Assembly (NCBI GenBank): GCA_911728455.2
Contig: OU452219.1
Span: 6,384,320-6,448,319, forward strand
Direction of reading: 5' to 3'
DNA: 64,000 nt
From: Marthasterias glacialis
Taxonomy: Eukaryota; Echinodermata; Asteroidea; Forcipulatida; Asteriidae
The translations under genes were made by a program, and so were the position numbers. The stretch's first letter is position 1. Every line of letters starts with the position of its first letter. Below are positions 1 to 11,278 of this stretch, one piece after another. The notes beneath the pieces are model-generated. The model ran no database searches, was not told where the DNA came from, and worked only from the letters and a program-made list of their open reading frames with translations.

Positions 1-1213
1 TGAGTAAAACATGTACTTCGTTGGACCGCGACATTTGGTTTGAAACTCATTTACGTTGTTAATGAGTACAGCCACTATAGTTCACAAACATTTCGAGATC
101 AAATCCTGTTTACCCTGCGTTTTAAACACATCCGCTTAATGAAAATTAACGCTTTGTTATAATTTAACTACAGTGAGCCTTTGATGCAGTCCACACCCGA
201 AAGATAATTCGAGAACAAGAATACAAGCCTGGACACTATCCGCTCGGAAGCATCCTCCACCGCAGCACTTCAGAAATAGCAGCAAATCTAAAGAAAATGT
301 TTACCTAAAAAATAATATTTGGAAAATAAAATTTATATCCAAAAGAAGCTCGTTTTATAATTCTTTTAAAAAAAACCACGTTTGTTTTAAGTTGTACACA
401 TTATAAGCTCACTGTACACAAAGGTATATAGAGTTTATCTTTATAACACGAGATTGATCATTTTATTTTGTACAATGTCACATCATTATAATTGCTATTC
501 ACGAAACTGTTCACGAAATTGTTATTCACGAAACTGTTCTGCAAAGACTGGAAGACTGATAACAATTTGGGTCCCGCTCTCCATCAGTGAGATGTATGCA
601 TAAACGATGATAGTATAAAAATGTCTGGTTGAGAATAATACCTGTTGGAATTTTAGGATTCCATGTTTGTGTGTACACCACTGTGAATGATATACTATAC
701 AGAGAAAAAAACGACACCCACAAAAATATTGAGTACTTTTAATGATGTGCCAGTGTACACGGGGTCTACATTTATGTTTATTTTTGGGTTTTTTAATAAC
801 AATAATAATAAATCTTAAAATGTGCGTGATTTTTATTTTGTTTCAATGGGTTACTGCAGAGAGGACCTTTATCACACAGCAGTACTTTTTGACACAAAAA
901 AACAAAAACATTGTGGACAAACCAACTGAATGGGGTGTTTTGTTTTAAAATGCATAGATTTTGTCAGTGCAAGATGACTGGAAAACGTAAAACGATGTTA
1001 ACCCTTGCCTGCTAGTTTAAGAATGAAGTATAATACGAATAGAAAAATAAGTTAACTGAATTACAGCAGAACTGTGTGATAAAGGTCCATTAAAGTATTG
1101 ATGAGGCATTTTTCTGGATTATTAGAATATAAACATACCAAAACGGTTTTATTTTGGACACTGTTTCATAAACATAAACACAGTATGGTAAACAGTGAGC
1201 CAACATGGGTTAA
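1..1213. other. AT-rich intergenic DNA, nothing recognised
   Basis: I see no exon with recognisable protein similarity, no RNA gene and no clear repeat structure. The short open frames here have low-complexity or random composition and lack splice-site context. Confidence 0.5.
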
Positions 1214-1619
1214 ATATGGTGGCCCTGAAGGGATATCGCAAACTTGGGCGCATACTTATGCGATGTCGTGTGCGCATACGTATGCGATGTCGCAAAATTT
1301 ACAGCGAATATGGAACCAGGAGCCACTTGCGTGCTCCCTAGGTCACTAACAAGTTGCGCCCGCAAATATGACATCACCCCCAAAGGTATGCGCCAGAGGT
1401 ATGCAATAAAATTCACGACATTGCAAATAAATTTGCATATACGCATGTGCACATAATTATTTGCAATAAATTTCACGACAACGCATACGTCATCGCACAT
1501 TCACGATCAATTTTGCAACATCGCATACATGTGGGCAAATATTCGCAATAAATTTTGCGACATCTCATACGTGTGCGCAGACGTTTGCAAAATGCGATGT
1601 CCCTTCAGGGCCACCATAG
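1214..1619. mobile_element. Inverted-repeat (MITE-like) element flanked by TTAA
   Basis: The ends are inverted copies beginning TATGGTGGCCCTGAAGGG, followed after one mismatch by ATCGCA. TTAA lies directly outside both ends (1210-1213 and 1620-1623), which fits a TTAA target duplication as made by piggyBac-type transposases. The 406-bp interior repeats motifs such as GCATACGTATGCG and ATGTCGCAAAATTT on both strands and has no transposase frame, so it would be non-autonomous. The superfamily is inferred from the TTAA only. Confidence 0.65.
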
Positions 1620-1683
1620 TTAATCCAATCTGGGAACGGAGTCCATTGTCAGACTTTACATGCGTGTGTGAGATGAATTTCTG

Positions 1684-1975
1684 TGGGTGTTGGGTGGTGG
1701 AGGGTGGGGCTTAAAAGTTGGAGGGGGTAACTTGAGGGGCTCGGTGGAGGGGAGGGCTTAAAACTTGGAGGGGTACACAATGTACATTGAGGGGCTCGTT
1801 GAGGGGGCTTGGTGTAGGGGAGGGCTTGAAACTTGGAGGGGCTCGGTGGAGGGAGGGCTTAAAACTTGGAGGGGTACACAATGTACATTGAGGGGCTCGT
1901 TGAGGGGGCTTGGTGTAGGGGAGGGCTTGAAACTTGGAGGGGGTAATTTGAGGGGCTTGGTGGAGAGGAGCAGCC
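1684..1975. repeat. G-rich minisatellite, about 101-bp higher-order period
   Basis: A segment starting CTTAAAACTTGGAGGGGTAC recurs at 1757 and 1858, a 101-bp period, with shorter GGAGGGG/GGGGCTTGG subrepeats of about 30 bp inside. Overlapping open frames on both strands are by-products of the repeat and are not genes. Confidence 0.75.
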
Positions 1976-4330
1976 ACACTCATTTTTTGTGCACAGCATG
2001 CCTCCGCTATAATGCTAGAAAGTGGCGTCTATTGTAGCGGATAATTAGGTATTTCAATTCATTCAATTAAATAATGATCTTTACTCACACGTTCTTCGCA
2101 ACCAAAGATTGAACTGCTCATCGGTTACAAAAACAAAAACCAAAGCAAATATAAAAATCCAGATAATTAAAATAAGAGTACTACTTTAAAATAAGGTGCT
2201 ACTTATTGAGCCGAATTAGCCACCTCTAAAATCAAGTGTGCCCACAGTGATGGTCTTGAAGATTGTGAAATAAAAAAATTTCTTGTATGCAAAAAGAAGC
2301 GTACATTTACTCTGTGATATTCACTAGTTTTGTATAAGTACTGGATAATGAGGTCTCATTATTGTTGCGGCTTATTATTCACTAATGATAGAGCCGAAAT
2401 TCATATGTCCACTTTGATACAATTAATAATGGCAACATATATAGTACTGGTATCCGACCAAAAATGCGTTCATGGCGCTCTTTATAGTATCTATACAACA
2501 AAGAAATAGAAACCAGAGTGCATTAAATAAAAATAAATACATAATGTATGAAAGGGGGTCAGAAGAGCAAAAGGCAAATAGGGAAAACAGCATGTCCACC
2601 CTCAAGCCTCAGTCGAAAGCCTCATTTAAAAAGTATGTCTTCAACTGAGTCTTGAAAACAGACATGCTGTTTGATTTCCTTTTTGGCAAAGAGTTTCAAA
2701 ATTTGGGCACTCTGTGATTATGTGATTAAAAAAGAATAATGTGATTAAAAAAATGGCACTTATACATTCAACAAATAAAAGATTCGTTCGAAATAAAAAT
2801 AAAGAGAGAAAGAAAATTCACCGCCTTAAATTGGATTAAACTTCATGGATTCTAATGGATTCTAGTTTTCCTGAATAAGCGGCTACAATTCGGACCTCAT
2901 TGTCCAGTACATGAAACCTTGATATTGCATAAAAGATTTTATAATGTTAAAAACCACATCACTGGGTTTGATTTTGGAGTTGGCTAAATCGGCACACTAA
3001 TTTAGTACGGTACATAATTACTCGCTAGAATAGACACCATCTTCTATCATTGCACGTAGTGGTATATGCGTTAAGTACACAAAATGGAGTATGACTGCAG
3101 TCACCGTGAAGTAAATGTACTCTTCATGCTACATAAAAGATTAAATTTTATTCGATAATCTTAAAGCCCATAGTAACAGAGGTGACTAAAAACTTACACC
3201 ATGTACACTGGTGGATTGTCGTGCTATTGTTACAAATAGGCCAAACGTGGTAGGGAATCAAAATTGAAATGAAAACCCTTCTGTTACGTCACATGGATTT
3301 GAACCTATGTTATTTGAACGGGTAACGATTTTAATGCGGCACGCAGGACCAAAGGAATGCTGTTCCGGGGTTAACATTTGCGGGTTAACATAAGCGTTGT
3401 GGGTGCTGTGGAGAGTACCTGTCTTTCGGCTGGGTGTGAACCGCCGGACAGAGGCCACCATTAATGCTGTCGTGTCAGCCAGTGCGCAGTGGCGTAACCA
3501 GAGGGCGGGTGGGGGTGGGGGGGGGGGTCTTGTGCCCCCGCTCAGAATCCTTGGCCCCGTGTTGCCTAGGATGAGATCGAGAAAAATAAAACACAAATGA
3601 CTGATTCGATACAATAAGTAGCCCCACGCCCTAAAAAAAAGAAAAAGAAAAAAAAAGAAGAATTTCCAGACCCGAGGACAAGCATTATCGAAGCCAAATG
3701 CACTGAGTGCCCGTGATGTCAACCTTACTGATGGGGCGAGCCGTTTTCGGGTGTGGTCGGGCTGACCTTGACGTTACACGGGGCCCTTGGATCTACCGAC
3801 TATGACTGGTTTTTCGGCGAGTCATCCAATAGAAGGTCCACTTATTAAACAGAGAGCTGTGCGACAAGTTTAATTTTTTATTTTCGTTTTATATTAAATT
3901 AATCCATGGCGTATTTTTGTTCTTGTACCAATGTTGACACTTGGTGCTCGTTTTAAAGGGAACTGGAATGTGAAAATAACCTAGTCAGTTGTCAAGGTAT
4001 CACTTTCTTGTGTTGTGAGCTATCTATCATTTCATTAGTCAGTGCAGTGGGCTCCGCTCCGCGACAGCCATGACAGGGATGACCCCGCCCAACAACAAAC
4101 AAAATGCCAATTTTGCCCCGAAACAAGTAGTCATCAAAAGTAAATAAATAACTTATGTTTTGTCAATTGTACAAATGGGGTATCCTGTATAAGTTTGTGA
4201 GTTGTATACAATCATTTAATTTAAGGGCTAACAAAGAAACCATATTTTGTGTAACAGTATATTTAATTTATGTGAGGGGGTTGCAAATAGCGTAGCCAAG
4301 AATTAAGTGCGCACGTTTTACCCTTTTGTA
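1976..4330. other. Gene-free stretch with possible degraded repeat pieces
   Basis: No coding exon was recognised. Around 3488 the text CAGTGGCGTAACCAG followed by a G-run and a C-rich partner resembles one end of a common invertebrate inverted-repeat element, but a matching second end is not clear. The rest is AT-rich unique-looking sequence. Confidence 0.4.
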
Positions 4331-4462
4331 TGGAAGTTACTGGTCCTGCCATTGTTCTATAAATTTGTTCCCGTTTCTAAAGAATTAATTTGACAAAGAC
4401 AACTCTACGGGATAGCATTTTACCATTGTGTAAATTACACAGTAAGTCGGCATGCGCAAACA
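4331..4462. repeat. Copy of dispersed repeat also seen at about 42724-43010, without the inserted MITE
   Basis: The stretch from GGTCCTGCCATTGTT through the CAGTAAGTCGGCAT region matches 42730-42855 joined to 42996-43010. At 42.9 kb the same point is interrupted by a 140-bp inverted-repeat element, so this copy looks like an unoccupied site. Confidence 0.6.
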
Positions 4463-4639
4463 ACCCAAACATTTTGAACCGGGGATTGCCCGTAGGATCA
4501 TCCACAAGAAGGTTCGAAGCAGTTAAAAACTAATGACCAAATAACAGCCAAAATAGTCTGAATTAATTGGGCTGACCGAGGAATGCCTCCAACTGCAGTA
4601 CGAACGGTCTGTTTCAAATAGTCACAATTCCGGGTGGGG

Positions 4640-5720
4640 ATATGCCCTTGCTTGGAATCGGCTTAAAAAACCTAGTAGTTTGTCCAAAATCGTTTCATTT
4701 TCTCGATACAAATTTCTTAGAAAGGGCTCCTATTAAAGGAGACACGCAGCTAATTGTGGGTAGCTTGTGTAATGAAGATTACCTGACCCTGGTTCCAATC
4801 TTGGTATTGTGGTGTGCCTTTTTATCTAATTATTTAAACAAGTCATTATTTATATATATATATAAAATTCTAACAAATTCCTTTGCAGAAAAAAGTTTGC
4901 TCAACGGTGTTTTCAATCCCAATAGGCCTACCCAGGTTTAATTCCTGGCGTGTTTGTGTTGTTTGTTTTCTAAGTAGATGAAGGTATAGTAATATTTTGT
5001 TTTAAACGAAGATTTATATAATACATGAATAACAGAAAGAAAGCCCAATGTGTCAGTTGACGTAGTGCATAATCTGTAAAAAATTAAACTTTCTACAATA
5101 AGTACAATTAGCGCAACAGGGAAGATCGAAGAAGTGCATATCGCAGGACCGGAGCTCGATTCCTGGTCTGATCGTGTTTTGGTGTTCTGACTTTTAAAGG
5201 TAATGTATTATTTGTAAACATATCAAATAGCACTTCTTATGCAGAGTACGATTAGCCAGGGGTTCGTTTCGTGTTTTTTTCCTACAGTGAAGGGTAATGT
5301 ATTATTTGTATATAATCAAAACAAATTTTTTTATGCGGAGGACAGTTTGCACAACAAGGAAGATCGCCGCACTGCATATCCCCAGGACCGGGGTTCGATT
5401 CCTGGTGTGTTGGTGTTTTAGTTTTCTAACTTTAAAAGGCAATGTATTATTTGTATCTAAATGAAGTATCACTTCTGACGTGGACGACAGGTAGCGCAAT
5501 TGGATAGTTGATTCAATGCGTATCGGAAGTTCCAGGCTCGAATCCATTTGACGACAACGTAAAGGAAGAAGTGAGTTTTTTTTCTGTTATACTTGTCGAG
5601 TAAAAAGTGCCAGGCCATATATAGAGAGAAGAAAAATAGGGTGGTGGTGGGCAAAAACCTAGCAAAAAAAGTTGAGTGACCGACTTCGAGTACAACAGGG
5701 AGTGGTTCGAATCACGGAAA
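4640..5720 (+). repeat. Cluster of degenerate tRNA-derived (SINE-like) modules
   Basis: At least four short segments carry a B-box-like core on the plus strand: GCTCGATTCC near 5155, GGTTCGATTCC near 5393, GGCTCGAATCC near 5535 and GGTTCGAATCA near 5703. Weaker ones lie near 4790 and 4935. Some have an A-box-like TAGCGCAA upstream (5108, 5493). Between them the spacer AATGTATTATTTGTA recurs at 5203, 5297 and 5442. None folds convincingly as an intact tRNA by eye, so this is a tandem tRNA-derived repeat and not functional tRNA genes. Confidence 0.55.
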
Positions 5721-5790
5721 AGGGGAACACAGGAAAGGAAAAGGAAAGGAAAACAAGGAAGTGTGCATGGTCACCGACTTCCCCCAAAAA

Positions 5791-8700
5791 GCACCAAGGC
5801 TTGCTGCGGCGCACCAAGGCTTGCTGCGGCGCACCAAGGCTTGCTGCGGCGCACCAAGGCTTGCTGCGGCGCACCAAGGCTTGCTGCGGCGCACCAAGGC
5901 TTGCTGCGGCGCACCAAGGCTTGCTGCGGCGCACCAAGGCTTGCTGCGGCGCACCAAGGCTTGCTGCGGCGCACCAAGGCTTGCTGCGGCGCACCAAGGC
6001 TTGCTGCGGCGCACCAAGGCTTGCTGCGGCGCACCAAGGCTTGCTGCGGCGCACCAAGGCTTGCTGCGGCGCACCAAGGCTTGCTGCGGCGCACCAAGGC
6101 TTGCTGCGGCGCACCAAGGCTTGCTGCGGCGCACCAAGGCTTGCTGCGGCGCACCAAGGCTTGCTGCGGCGCACCAAGGCTTGCTGCGGCGCACCAAGGC
6201 TTGCTGCGGCGCACCAAGGCTTGCTGCGGCGCACCAAGGCTTGCTGCGGCGCACCAAGGCTTGCTGCGGCGCACCAAGGCTTGCTGCGGCGCACCAAGGC
6301 TTGCTGCGGCGCACCAAGGCTTGCTGCGGCGCACCAAGGCTTGCTGCGGCGCACCAAGGCTTGCTGCGGCGCACCAAGGCTTGCTGCGGCGCACCAAGGC
6401 TTGCTGCGGCGCACCAAGGCTTGCTGCGGCGCACCAAGGCTTGCTGCGGCGCACCAAGGCTTGCTGCGGCGCACCAAGGCTTGCTGCGGCGCACCAAGGC
6501 TTGCTGCGGCGCACCAAGGCTTGCTGCGGCGCACCAAGGCTTGCTGCGGCGCACCAAGGCTTGCTGCGGCGCACCAAGGCTTGCTGCGGCGCACCAAGGC
6601 TTGCTGCGGCGCACCAAGGCTTGCTGCGGCGCACCAAGGCTTGCTGCGGCGCACCAAGGCTTGCTGCGGCGCACCAAGGCTTGCTGCGGCGCACCAAGGC
6701 TTGCTGCGGCGCACCAAGGCTTGCTGCGGCGCACCAAGGCTTGCTGCGGCGCACCAAGGCTTGCTGCGGCGCACCAAGGCTTGCTGCGGCGCACCAAGGC
6801 TTGCTGCGGCGCACCAAGGCTTGCTGCGGCGCACCAAGGCTTGCTGCGGCGCACCAAGGCTTGCTGCGGCGCACCAAGGCTTGCTGCGGCGCACCAAGGC
6901 TTGCTGCGGCGCACCAAGGCTTGCTGCGGCGCACCAAGGCTTGCTGCGGCGCACCAAGGCTTGCTGCGGCGCACCAAGGCTTGCTGCGGCGCACCAAGGC
7001 TTGCTGCGGCGCACCAAGGCTTGCTGCGGCGCACCAAGGCTTGCTGCGGCGCACCAAGGCTTGCTGCGGCGCACCAAGGCTTGCTGCGGCGCACCAAGGC
7101 TTGCTGCGGCGCACCAAGGCTTGCTGCGGCGCACCAAGGCTTGCTGCGGCGCACCAAGGCTTGCTGCGGCGCACCAAGGCTTGCTGCGGCGCACCAAGGC
7201 TTGCTGCGGCGCACCAAGGCTTGCTGCGGCGCACCAAGGCTTGCTGCGGCGCACCAAGGCTTGCTGCGGCGCACCAAGGCTTGCTGCGGCGCACCAAGGC
7301 TTGCTGCGGCGCACCAAGGCTTGCTGCGGCGCACCAAGGCTTGCTGCGGCGCACCAAGGCTTGCTGCGGCGCACCAAGGCTTGCTGCGGCGCACCAAGGC
7401 TTGCTGCGGCGCACCAAGGCTTGCTGCGGCGCACCAAGGCTTGCTGCGGCGCACCAAGGCTTGCTGCGGCGCACCAAGGCTTGCTGCGGCGCACCAAGGC
7501 TTGCTGCGGCGCACCAAGGCTTGCTGCGGCGCACCAAGGCTTGCTGCGGCGCACCAAGGCTTGCTGCGGCGCACCAAGGCTTGCTGCGGCGCACCAAGGC
7601 TTGCTGCGGCGCACCAAGGCTTGCTGCGGCGCACCAAGGCTTGCTGCGGCGCACCAAGGCTTGCTGCGGCGCACCAAGGCTTGCTGCGGCGCACCAAGGC
7701 TTGCTGCGGCGCACCAAGGCTTGCTGCGGCGCACCAAGGCTTGCTGCGGCGCACCAAGGCTTGCTGCGGCGCACCAAGGCTTGCTGCGGCGCACCAAGGC
7801 TTGCTGCGGCGCACCAAGGCTTGCTGCGGCGCACCAAGGCTTGCTGCGGCGCACCAAGGCTTGCTGCGGCGCACCAAGGCTTGCTGCGGCGCACCAAGGC
7901 TTGCTGCGGCGCACCAAGGCTTGCTGCGGCGCACCAAGGCTTGCTGCGGCGCACCAAGGCTTGCTGCGGCGCACCAAGGCTTGCTGCGGCGCACCAAGGC
8001 TTGCTGCGGCGCACCAAGGCTTGCTGCGGCGCACCAAGGCTTGCTGCGGCGCACCAAGGCTTGCTGCGGCGCACCAAGGCTTGCTGCGGCGCACCAAGGC
8101 TTGCTGCGGCGCACCAAGGCTTGCTGCGGCGCACCAAGGCTTGCTGCGGCGCACCAAGGCTTGCTGCGGCGCACCAAGGCTTGCTGCGGCGCACCAAGGC
8201 TTGCTGCGGCGCACCAAGGCTTGCTGCGGCGCACCAAGGCTTGCTGCGGCGCACCAAGGCTTGCTGCGGCGCACCAAGGCTTGCTGCGGCGCACCAAGGC
8301 TTGCTGCGGCGCACCAAGGCTTGCTGCGGCGCACCAAGGCTTGCTGCGGCGCACCAAGGCTTGCTGCGGCGCACCAAGGCTTGCTGCGGCGCACCAAGGC
8401 TTGCTGCGGCGCACCAAGGCTTGCTGCGGCGCACCAAGGCTTGCTGCGGCGCACCAAGGCTTGCTGCGGCGCACCAAGGCTTGCTGCGGCGCACCAAGGC
8501 TTGCTGCGGCGCACCAAGGCTTGCTGCGGCGCACCAAGGCTTGCTGCGGCGCACCAAGGCTTGCTGCGGCGCACCAAGGCTTGCTGCGGCGCACCAAGGC
8601 TTGCTGCGGCGCACCAAGGCTTGCTGCGGCGCACCAAGGCTTGCTGCGGCGCACCAAGGCTTGCTGCGGCGCACCAAGGCTTGCTGCGGCGCACCAAGGC

Positions 8701-10467
8701 TTGCTGCGGCGCACCAAGGCTTGCTGCGGCGCACCAAGGCTTGCTGCGGCGCACCAAGGCTTGCTGCGGCGCACCAAGGCTTGCTGCGGCGCACCAAGGC
8801 TTGCTGCGGCGCACCAAGGCTTGCTGCGGCGCACCAAGGCTTGCTGCGGCGCACCAAGGCTTGCTGCGGCGCACCAAGGCTTGCTGCGGCGCACCAAGGC
8901 TTGCTGCGGCGCACCAAGGCTTGCTGCGGCGCACCAAGGCTTGCTGCGGCGCACCAAGGCTTGCTGCGGCGCACCAAGGCTTGCTGCGGCGCACCAAGGC
9001 TTGCTGCGGCGCACCAAGGCTTGCTGCGGCGCACCAAGGCTTGCTGCGGCGCACCAAGGCTTGCTGCGGCGCACCAAGGCTTGCTGCGGCGCACCAAGGC
9101 TTGCTGCGGCGCACCAAGGCTTGCTGCGGCGCACCAAGGCTTGCTGCGGCGCACCAAGGCTTGCTGCGGCGCACCAAGGCTTGCTGCGGCGCACCAAGGC
9201 TTGCTGCGGCGCACCAAGGCTTGCTGCGGCGCACCAAGGCTTGCTGCGGCGCACCAAGGCTTGCTGCGGCGCACCAAGGCTTGCTGCGGCGCACCAAGGC
9301 TTGCTGCGGCGCACCAAGGCTTGCTGCGGCGCACCAAGGCTTGCTGCGGCGCACCAAGGCTTGCTGCGGCGCACCAAGGCTTGCTGCGGCGCACCAAGGC
9401 TTGCTGCGGCGCACCAAGGCTTGCTGCGGCGCACCAAGGCTTGCTGCGGCGCACCAAGGCTTGCTGCGGCGCACCAAGGCTTGCTGCGGCGCACCAAGGC
9501 TTGCTGCGGCGCACCAAGGCTTGCTGCGGCGCACCAAGGCTTGCTGCGGCGCACCAAGGCTTGCTGCGGCGCACCAAGGCTTGCTGCGGCGCACCAAGGC
9601 TTGCTGCGGCGCACCAAGGCTTGCTGCGGCGCACCAAGGCTTGCTGCGGCGCACCAAGGCTTGCTGCGGCGCACCAAGGCTTGCTGCGGCGCACCAAGGC
9701 TTGCTGCGGCGCACCAAGGCTTGCTGCGGCGCACCAAGGCTTGCTGCGGCGCACCAAGGCTTGCTGCGGCGCACCAAGGCTTGCTGCGGCGCACCAAGGC
9801 TTGCTGCGGCGCACCAAGGCTTGCTGCGGCGCACCAAGGCTTGCTGCGGCGCACCAAGGCTTGCTGCGGCGCACCAAGGCTTGCTGCGGCGCACCAAGGC
9901 TTGCTGCGGCGCACCAAGGCTTGCTGCGGCGCACCAAGGCTTGCTGCGGCGCACCAAGGCTTGCTGCGGCGCACCAAGGCTTGCTGCGGCGCACCAAGGC
10001 TTGCTGCGGCGCACCAAGGCTTGCTGCGGCGCACCAAGGCTTGCTGCGGCGCACCAAGGCTTGCTGCGGCGCACCAAGGCTTGCTGCGGCGCACCAAGGC
10101 TTGCTGCGGCGCACCAAGGCTTGCTGCGGCGCACCAAGGCTTGCTGCGGCGCACCAAGGCTTGCTGCGGCGCACCAAGGCTTGCTGCGGCGCACCAAGGC
10201 TTGCTGCGGCGCACCAAGGCTTGCTGCGGCGCACCAAGGCTTGCTGCGGCGCACCAAGGCTTGCTGCGGCGCACCAAGGCTTGCTGCGGCGCACCAAGGC
10301 TTGCTGCGGCGCACCAAGGCTTGCTGCGGCGCACCAAGGCTTGCTGCGGCGCACCAAGGCTTGCTGCGGCGCACCAAGGCTTGCTGCGGCGCACCAAGGC
10401 TTGCTGCGGCGCACCAAGGCTTGCTGCGGCGCACCAAGGCTTGCTGCGGCGCACCAAGGCTTGCTGC
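5791..10467. repeat. Perfect 20-bp satellite array, about 234 copies
   Basis: The unit TTGCTGCGGCGCACCAAGGC repeats head-to-tail over 4,677 bp, and I see no variant copy. It is 70% GC with two CpG per unit, against an AT-rich background. The unit has no stop codon in any of six readings and 20 is not a multiple of 3, so all six frames stay open for about 1,600 codons. These frames are artefacts of periodicity: they start in flanking DNA, exist equally on both strands and resemble no protein. The uniformity means either very recent expansion or homogenisation, or assembly/consensus smoothing. Confidence 0.97.
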
Positions 10468-10482
10468 AAGCCTTGGTGCGCC
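10448..10482. repeat. 35-bp palindromic edge of the 20-bp satellite
   Basis: The last unit runs into an inverted partial unit. The 17-bp arms (GGCGCACCAAGGCTTGC and its exact complement) are separated by one T. Beyond it the sequence turns abruptly AT-rich. Confidence 0.95.
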
Positions 10483-10499
10483 AGTTTTGGCAGTTTTTG

Positions 10500-10937
10500 G
10501 CAGTTTTTTATTGAAACACTTTCAATTGAAAAATTGGTAGTTGTGTGCTTTTGTTTATTACATTCGCAAGTGGGCAAATATACGCAGTTGAATAGTTAAT
10601 TGGACTGAGCTAATTAGTAAATTAATTAATTGGGGGCATCTATGCATAATAGTTTGGGATATAAGCAACACATCTAATAAGTAAAATGTTAGTATTTCAC
10701 AATTTTTCGTTGAAACACTTTCAATTGAAAAATCGGTATTTGCGTGTTTTGGGATATTGATTCGCAAGTAGGCTAATATATGCAGTTGTTTAATTACCTG
10801 GGCTGAGCCTATTAGTGGAGTAATTAATTTGGGGCACCTTTGCATATTAGTGTGGGATATAAGGAACACATTTATGAAGAAAAAAATTAATATATCCCAG
10901 TTTTTCGTTGAAACACTTTCAATTGAAAATTGGGCAT
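10500..10937. repeat. About 2.2 tandem copies of a 198-bp AT-rich repeat
   Basis: TTGAAACACTTTCAATTGAA recurs at 10511, 10710 and 10908, spacing 199 and 198 bp. The intervening text is clearly related (GGGCTGAGC..TATTAGT, GGGATATAAG.AACACA). Each copy has the 12-bp palindrome TTTCAATTGAAA. It directly follows the satellite edge. Confidence 0.85.
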
Positions 10938-11278
10938 CCTGCAACATTCGATGAATGACGTTGACCGTTGGTGACGGTCGTTGACTGACTTTTTTTAAAA
11001 TTGGTGCCAGCACGAAATTTGGTGTCAGCACGAATACGCGGCTGGCATTTCCGCAAACACGCGGTTGGCTATTTTGGGCCCAATAACGGGCTAGCTTCAG
11101 TTTGGTCCAATGGACACATGGGGGCGCTATATGAGGCCCCTTTAAAAAATTAAGTAAACAATGCTGACCTGCTCACTAGCCAGTGCTGCTGCTCTGTGTG
11201 TGCGCATGCTAGCGATACTTTGCTGGCTTGACAAGATACAATTTAAGAACCACTTATTCCTTTGTAAGAATAATCAGA

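Noticed and set aside
5340-5412. Possible intact tRNA gene
   Set aside because: B-box-like core present, but the A box is weak and no acceptor stem pairing could be made by eye.
5659-10599. Six overlapping open frames of about 1,550-1,620 codons on both strands
   Set aside because: They exist only because the 20-bp satellite unit lacks stops in all frames; starts and ends lie in unrelated flanking DNA and no domain is present.
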